From assembly GCF_003003275.1 (NCBI RefSeq), contig NZ_PVTO01000003.1, positions 1 through 64,000 on the forward strand: a DNA stretch of 64,000 bases. Reading direction: 5' to 3'. The notes beneath the pieces are model-generated. The model worked only from the letters and a program-made list of their open reading frames with translations. It searched no databases and was not told the origin of the DNA. The position numbers and the translations under genes are program-made. Of this stretch, positions 59,608-64,000 are shown one piece after another; the stretch's first letter is position 1, and every line of letters starts with the position of its first letter. This DNA comes from Alkalibacterium olivapovliticus (lineage in GTDB: Bacteria; Bacillota; Bacilli; Lactobacillales; Carnobacteriaceae_A).

Positions 59608-59688
59608 CTGGGGTTAGCACTAAATTATAACATATCTTATCTCACCTCATTTTACAGGTTGAGAACACATTACTAAGGAGGAATAGTA

Positions 59689-61152
59689 TTGCAGCAAGCA
59701 CAAGGGAAAGGTAGCAGATCTGCTATCCAAAGATTAGGATCATATTTAAGTGGAATGGTAATGCCGAACATCGGAGCATTGATCGCATGGGGTATTATTA
59801 CAGCATTATTTATTCCAGATGGATTTTTACCGAATGAAAATCTGGCAGAAATGGTAGGCCCAATGATTACGTACCTGATTCCGATTTTAATCGCTTATCA
59901 AGGGGGTAGCATGGTATACGGTCAGCGTGGAGCAGTAGTCGGGGTAATTGGTACACTAGGCGTCATTCAGGGTGCACCGGAAGCACCGATGATTCTTGCA
60001 GCAATGGGAATAGGGCCACTTGGTGGTTTTCTTATCAAAAAATTCGATGATGCTTTCGGAGACAAAATCCCAACTGGTTTCGAAATGTTAGTCAACAACT
60101 TTTCAAGTGGGATTATTGGATTTGTTTTAGCTATTCTAGCTTTCTTGGCAATCGGACCAGTTTTTTCAGCTTTGAATGAAGTAATGGCTACAGGAGTAGA
60201 ATGGATCATTAACGCAGGGGTTCTTCCATTAGCAAATGTATTCATTGAACCTGCTAAAATCTTGTTCTTAAATAACGCAATCAACCATGGAATCTTCACA
60301 CCACTTGGCGCTCAGCAGACAGCTGAAACGGGACGGTCAATTATTTACTTGCTTGAAGCAAATCCTGGACCAGGACTTGGCGTATTAGCGGCTTATATGG
60401 TATTTGGTAAAGGAGCAGCTAAATCATCTTCATTTGGTGCAACAATTATTCACTTCGTGGGAGGCATTCACGAAATTTACTTCCCATATGTCTTGATGAA
60501 ACCAATGATGTTCTTCGCAGTTATTGCAGGTGGGGTAACGGGTACATTGACTAACGTTATTTTAGGCGGAGCATTACGTGCACCAGCTTCACCAGGATCA
60601 ATCATTGCTGTATTAGGTATGACAGCACCAGGAGCCTATTTTGCGGTTATCATGAGTGTATTGTTATCAGCAGCAGCAGCGTTTGCAGTCGGTGCTCTGG
60701 TACTTAAACTCGACCGTAAAGGTGACGAAGAAGATGCTCTTGAAGCAGCAGTTGCACAATCAAAAGCTAACAAAGCACAGTCTAAAAGTGGAGTGACAGC
60801 TGGAAATGCAGCCACAGCTACTGCTGGTACTACGACTGTTTCTAAAGGTGTAGATGCCGTAGATACAGCTCATGTCAACAGAATTATTTTTGCCTGTGAC
60901 GCAGGAATGGGTTCATCTGCAATGGGTGCTTCTCTTATGAAGAAAAAAGTCAAAGAAGCTAATTTGGATATTAACGTTACTAATTCTTCAATAAATAACT
61001 TACAAGACGAAGAAGGCTTGTTAGTTATCACACAGGAAGAATTAACAGAACGTGCAGCACAACGCACACCTAGCGCAGTTCATGTATCAGTTGACAATTT
61101 CCTGGGCAGTCCAAAATACGATGAAATTATTGCTAGAATTAAGAATCAGTAA
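59689..61152 (+). CDS. mtlA: Mannitol-specific PTS enzyme IICB
   Basis: 487 residues from a TTG start behind AAGGAGGAA. The IIC part (to about 350) has eight membrane helices with the mannitol motifs GGIHEIYFPYVLM near residue 262 and NNAINHGIFTPLG near 197. An Ala/Lys-rich linker leads to IIB, whose phosphorylated Cys403 lies in FACDAGMGSSAMGAS. IIA is separate (mtlF). It transports and phosphorylates D-mannitol to mannitol-1-phosphate. It is the first gene of the mtlA-mtlR-mtlF-mtlD set. Confidence 0.97.
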   Translation: MQQAQGKGSRSAIQRLGSYLSGMVMPNIGALIAWGIITALFIPDGFLPNENLAEMVGPMITYLIPILIAYQGGSMVYGQRGAVVGVIGTLGVIQGAPEAPMILAAMGIGPLGGFLIKKFDDAFGDKIPTGFEMLVNNFSSGIIGFVLAILAFLAIGPVFSALNEVMATGVEWIINAGVLPLANVFIEPAKILFLNNAINHGIFTPLGAQQTAETGRSIIYLLEANPGPGLGVLAAYMVFGKGAAKSSSFGATIIHFVGGIHEIYFPYVLMKPMMFFAVIAGGVTGTLTNVILGGALRAPASPGSIIAVLGMTAPGAYFAVIMSVLLSAAAAFAVGALVLKLDRKGDEEDALEAAVAQSKANKAQSKSGVTAGNAATATAGTTTVSKGVDAVDTAHVNRIIFACDAGMGSSAMGASLMKKKVKEANLDINVTNSSINNLQDEEGLLVITQEELTERAAQRTPSAVHVSVDNFLGSPKYDEIIARIKNQ

Positions 61153-61275
61153 GACATTACTAAACTCATTTGTTCATACGATTAGGTAAATGAGTATCAA
61201 CTAAATATAGGTGCTTGTCCTTATCCCTAGGAATGGGTTCTTGACATTTGATTACAATAGGATAAAAATAATACT

Positions 61276-61322
61276 AACACGGAAGGCAGCGGATTTATTC
61301 CCTGCTTTTCTGTGCGTTTTAA
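61276..61322 (+). terminator. Weak hairpin after mtlA
   Basis: CACGGAAGGCAG and CTGCTTTTCTGTG pair with several G-U contacts, followed by CGTTTT. It may cause partial termination between mtlA and mtlR. A TTGACA element lies at 61243-61248. Confidence 0.45.
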
Positions 61323-61421
61323 AGAAATAGTGGAAACTATCAAACACAATAAAGAGTGGTCAGGGCTGGAATTATTTTACGGAATGTGAGATTATTTCTG
61401 GCTAGAAAAGAGGTAAAAGAT

Positions 61422-63500
61422 ATGTATATCTCTAACCGGGAAAAAGTAATCTTAAATTTACTTTTAAATCAGAAAAACGGAGTGACGATTGATTATCTTA
61501 GTGAAAAGCTGGATGTCAGTACCCGCACTGTTTATCGAGAACTCTCAAGTCTGGAAAGTACCTTGGCTCAATATCAAATCAAACTCGACAAAGAAGCAGA
61601 AGGCTATTATCTTTTAGGGAAACAAGCGTCTATTGATGAGTTGAAAATTGAAATGAATGGGTCTCCTGAAGAGTTGACAACGAAGAAGCGTCAGAGACTA
61701 CTGGTTACCAGACTGTTACTTGAAGATAGAGAGATGAAAATGGAATCACTTGCATATGATTTAAATGTAAGCATTGGGACCATACAGCTGGATTTACAGT
61801 CTATTGAAGAAATGTTTGAAGAATATAACATAAAAGTAATCAGGAAAAAAGCGATTGGAATTAAAGTCAGTTCACCAGAACCTAACCTGAGACTTATAGT
61901 GAGTGGTTTGATAACAAGTGAAGTGAATGAATATAATTTTTTCCATTTATTCACTCGTGATTATCGTCTGGATAAAGAACGCTATAAACAATCGCATAAT
62001 CCTTTTTTGAAAATAATCGATCCAGTAGCTCTTGAGCTCGCATTCAGAGCGGTTAAACAGTATGATCGCTATCAGTTTGAAGAAGTAACGGATACTCAGT
62101 TTCAAAGTCTTGTATTATTTTTGGCTCTTACTATTGAACGCATTAAACAGAAACGATACATTCAAAAAGAAGAGCTAAGTGTGAGGTCTAAAGAGACCAG
62201 TCGAGATAAGAGTATCAAACTGTCAACTGAGCTTTTGGAAACATTGAAAAAAGACTATAGTTTTAACTCCTTCCCGCAAGAAGAGGTTGCTTTTTTCGCA
62301 GTGCAAATAGAGGGGCTTAACGTGCCGCTTAGAAATGAATTTTCAGAAGAGTATGATTTGGAGTTAAGTTACAAAGTTAGAGAATTAATCTGGCAAGTAT
62401 CTAAAGAAACGAACATAGATTTTCAGCAAGATCAGACCCTTTTTCAGGATTTGCTTGCTCACCTGTCGGCGGCTGTTCATAGGAATAAAGCACCGATGCC
62501 TGAAAGTAGTAACCCTCTTCTCGAGAAGATATATCAGGAGTATACAGAATTGAGTCATACAGTTGGTAAGGGCATTGAACGGTTATTTCCTGACAATCAG
62601 TTTCATTCTAATGAGACACTTTATGTTGTTATACATTTCGCCTCTGCTTATGAGAGAAACCCTAAGTCTCAATCATTAAAAGTACTGATCATCTGCTCGA
62701 GCGGCATTGGAACTGCAAAAATTCTGGAAAATCGTTTAAGGAAAAATGTATCTGAAATCACAAGTGTGGACATCTCTAGAATTTCTCAGCTTCATCAGAT
62801 GAATTATGACAAGTATGATCTGATATTATCCACCATTTTCCTTCAGGGGTTTGAAGAAGATTATAAAGTAGTCACACCTCTACTCATGGAAGATGAACTA
62901 AAAAGTATAAAACGGTATGTCAAACAAATAATTGAGACTAAAATCAAGAAACGGTACGCTACTGAAAAAATCAGTCTTAAACAAGATGCACATGACGTGA
63001 GTTTTCAGGAATTTTACTCTAAAGTAACTGATATAAATAGAATCCTGAAAAATTTTGATGTTGTTACCGTTCCATCAAAAAAATCTTTGAGGGAAACCTT
63101 ACAGGTGATTTGTGAATCTCTTTCAGAAACCACGATTGAGAATCCAAACAAGGTAGCTAATAAACTGGAAAATAGAATGGAAGCTGCCCCAATAGGACTG
63201 CCGAACACAGGAATGGCATTGTTTCATTGTATAGATGACTCTATAAAGCATCCATATTTCGGAATATTTGATATCACCAATAATTTTGAGATAATTAATA
63301 TGGAGAAGAAAGTAATGAAATTAAATCGGGTGCTGCTTTTACTAGCACCTGAACCAATGGATGAGCAGACACAGGATATAATGGGTGCCATCAGTGCATC
63401 GATTGTTGAGAATAACTTTCAGATGAAAATGTATGACTCCGGTGAAAAGGAAATGATCCAGCAATACTTAAGCGGATTATTTTTAAGTAAAATGAAATAG
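61422..63500 (+). CDS. mtlR: Mannitol operon transcriptional activator (BglG/PRD family)
   Basis: 692 residues from the ATG at 61422; an earlier in-frame start lacks a good site. An HTH near 18-40 (TIDYLSEKLDVSTRTVYREL), a second HTH (MESLAYDLNVSIGTIQLDLQ), two PRDs (about 180-400), an EIIB-like domain with ICSSGIGTAKILENRL near 427 and an EIIA-like C-terminal domain with GMALFHCIDDSI near 598 are in the order typical of MtlR. Phosphorylation at the PRDs, the EIIB Cys and the EIIA His should couple its activity to PTS flux. It lies between mtlA and mtlF. Confidence 0.95.
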   Translation: MYISNREKVILNLLLNQKNGVTIDYLSEKLDVSTRTVYRELSSLESTLAQYQIKLDKEAEGYYLLGKQASIDELKIEMNGSPEELTTKKRQRLLVTRLLLEDREMKMESLAYDLNVSIGTIQLDLQSIEEMFEEYNIKVIRKKAIGIKVSSPEPNLRLIVSGLITSEVNEYNFFHLFTRDYRLDKERYKQSHNPFLKIIDPVALELAFRAVKQYDRYQFEEVTDTQFQSLVLFLALTIERIKQKRYIQKEELSVRSKETSRDKSIKLSTELLETLKKDYSFNSFPQEEVAFFAVQIEGLNVPLRNEFSEEYDLELSYKVRELIWQVSKETNIDFQQDQTLFQDLLAHLSAAVHRNKAPMPESSNPLLEKIYQEYTELSHTVGKGIERLFPDNQFHSNETLYVVIHFASAYERNPKSQSLKVLIICSSGIGTAKILENRLRKNVSEITSVDISRISQLHQMNYDKYDLILSTIFLQGFEEDYKVVTPLLMEDELKSIKRYVKQIIETKIKKRYATEKISLKQDAHDVSFQEFYSKVTDINRILKNFDVVTVPSKKSLRETLQVICESLSETTIENPNKVANKLENRMEAAPIGLPNTGMALFHCIDDSIKHPYFGIFDITNNFEIINMEKKVMKLNRVLLLLAPEPMDEQTQDIMGAISASIVENNFQMKMYDSGEKEMIQQYLSGLFLSKMK

Positions 63501-63514
63501 GAGAGGATTAGAAA

Positions 63515-63958
63515 ATGAGTATACTAAAAAAAGAAAATATCGTATTAAATAAATCTTTCGCAAATAAAGAAGAAGCCATTAGAGAAGCAGGACGGTTGCT
63601 GGTTGAAGGAGAGTATGTTGATCCTAGTTATGTTGAAGCGATGCTGGAACGCGAATCGAAAGTATCAACTTATATGGGTAATTTTATTGCTATCCCTCAT
63701 GGGACGGAAGAAGCTAAAACGGCTATAAAAACGTCTGGTATATCCGTAGTTCAGGTTCCAAATGGTATAAACTTTGGAACAGATGATAAGGAAAAACTTG
63801 TAACAGTCGTCATCGGAATCGCAGGCGCTGGAGATGAACACCTGGAAATCCTCTCACAGATAGCGGTGTACTGTTCTGAAATTGAGAACGTAACAAAACT
63901 AGCGGATGCAAAATCAGAGGAAGAAATATTAACCCTATTGGGAGGGATTGAATCTTGA
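63515..63958 (+). CDS. mtlF: Mannitol-specific PTS enzyme IIA
   Basis: 147 residues with the phosphorylated His62 in FIAIPHGTEEAKTA, the standard IIA site of the fructose-mannitol family. The protein passes phosphate from HPr to MtlA. AGGAGAGG precedes the ATG. It follows mtlR by 14 bases and overlaps mtlD by one base (TGATG). Confidence 0.97.
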   Translation: MSILKKENIVLNKSFANKEEAIREAGRLLVEGEYVDPSYVEAMLERESKVSTYMGNFIAIPHGTEEAKTAIKTSGISVVQVPNGINFGTDDKEKLVTVVIGIAGAGDEHLEILSQIAVYCSEIENVTKLADAKSEEEILTLLGGIES

Positions 63959-64000
63959 TGCTGACAGTTCATTTCGGAGCAGGAAATATTGGACGAGGGT
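63958..64000 (+). CDS. mtlD: Mannitol-1-phosphate 5-dehydrogenase, start only
   Basis: The ATG overlaps the mtlF stop as TGATG. The visible 14 residues, MLTVHFGAGNIGRG, are the family's N-terminal NAD-binding motif GxGxxGRG. The window ends here. MtlD oxidises mannitol-1-phosphate to fructose-6-phosphate, completing mannitol entry into glycolysis. Confidence 0.9.
   Translation, partial: MLTVHFGAGNIGRG

Larger units (their letters stand above)
59431..59688. other. Leader region before mtlA
   Basis: About 260 bases with no gene. It holds a 17-bp perfect hairpin (59531-59573), a cre-like element (59593-59607) and a putative promoter TTACAC (59603-59608), 17 bases, TATAAC (59626-59631), the -35 overlapping the cre-like element. 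Confidence 0.5.

Noticed and set aside
1-64000. CRISPR arrays, rRNA or tRNA genes and T-box or other classical riboswitches
   Set aside because: No regularly spaced repeats, no tRNA-like cloverleaf and no recognised riboswitch core were seen while reading both strands; short tRNA-like structures were not excluded by computation.

Overview
The window reads as chromosomal DNA of a low-GC Gram-positive bacterium of the order Lactobacillales. This is inferred from the AGGAGG-type ribosome binding sites, the split mannitol PTS locus (mtlA-mtlR-mtlF-mtlD), a CopY-type cop box, an MhqR-like promoter region and the very large BcrA/D-type protein that such bacteria carry. A methyl-accepting chemotaxis protein (a motile lineage), an NhaC antiporter, a betaine-binding lipoprotein and an acidic protein composition fit a halophilic or alkaliphilic member of the Carnobacteriaceae (Alkalibacterium or Marinilactibacillus-like). 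The genus is a guess from content, not from marker genes. No rRNA, tRNA or CRISPR array was seen.

Layout. 0-10.5 kb: a gene fragment at the left edge, an aldehyde dehydrogenase, a small membrane/SAP/SGNH-hydrolase cluster, a chemotaxis receptor, a DUF4349 lipoprotein, a VOC protein with a glutathionyl-hydroquinone reductase-like enzyme, a coupled pair of small ORFs, a flavodoxin and a DinB-like protein. 10.6-18.3 kb: an AT-richer accessory stretch with an AAA ATPase, a broken LuxR-type regulator overlapping a ribbon-helix-helix protein, several GNAT proteins (one broken), two related HAD phosphatases and a P-loop kinase fused to an AadA-like nucleotidyltransferase. 18.4-22.9 kb: a Cof-type phosphatase, an Xre/DUF2975 pair, an ECF sigma factor with a secreted/anchored partner and a TetR regulator. 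23-36.6 kb: the 1410-residue BcrA/D-HgdA-like protein, a CopB-type copper ATPase behind a perfect cop box, a stress/oxidoreductase operon, a P2-type cation ATPase and an amine-oxidase-like flavoprotein. 36.6-49.7 kb: tandem dicarboxylate-type symporters, a broken luciferase-like monooxygenase, a 2-hydroxyacid dehydrogenase, an ATP-grasp ligase, short- and medium-chain dehydrogenases, an mhqO-mhqD-like quinone-response operon and an NhaC antiporter. 49.7-57.4 kb: a lone betaine-binding protein, a dead aldo/keto reductase, GNAT, SMP-30, DUF302 and an ABC transporter operon. 57.4-64 kb: glmS and the mannitol operon, which runs off the right edge inside mtlD.

Two themes stand out. First, at least five genes carry in-frame stops or a frameshift while the rest of the frame remains readable, with different stop codons, so recent gene decay or sequencing error is more likely than recoding. 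Second, the 14-18.3 kb segment combines a kinase-nucleotidyltransferase fusion with HAD phosphatases and acetyltransferases, all small-molecule group-transfer chemistry, and is the best candidate for an undescribed modification pathway. Regulatory DNA is unusually legible: a cop box overlapping a TTGACA/TATACT promoter, several perfect palindromes upstream of operons, TGGTATA-type inverted repeats before glmS, and a 17-bp perfect hairpin before mtlA.
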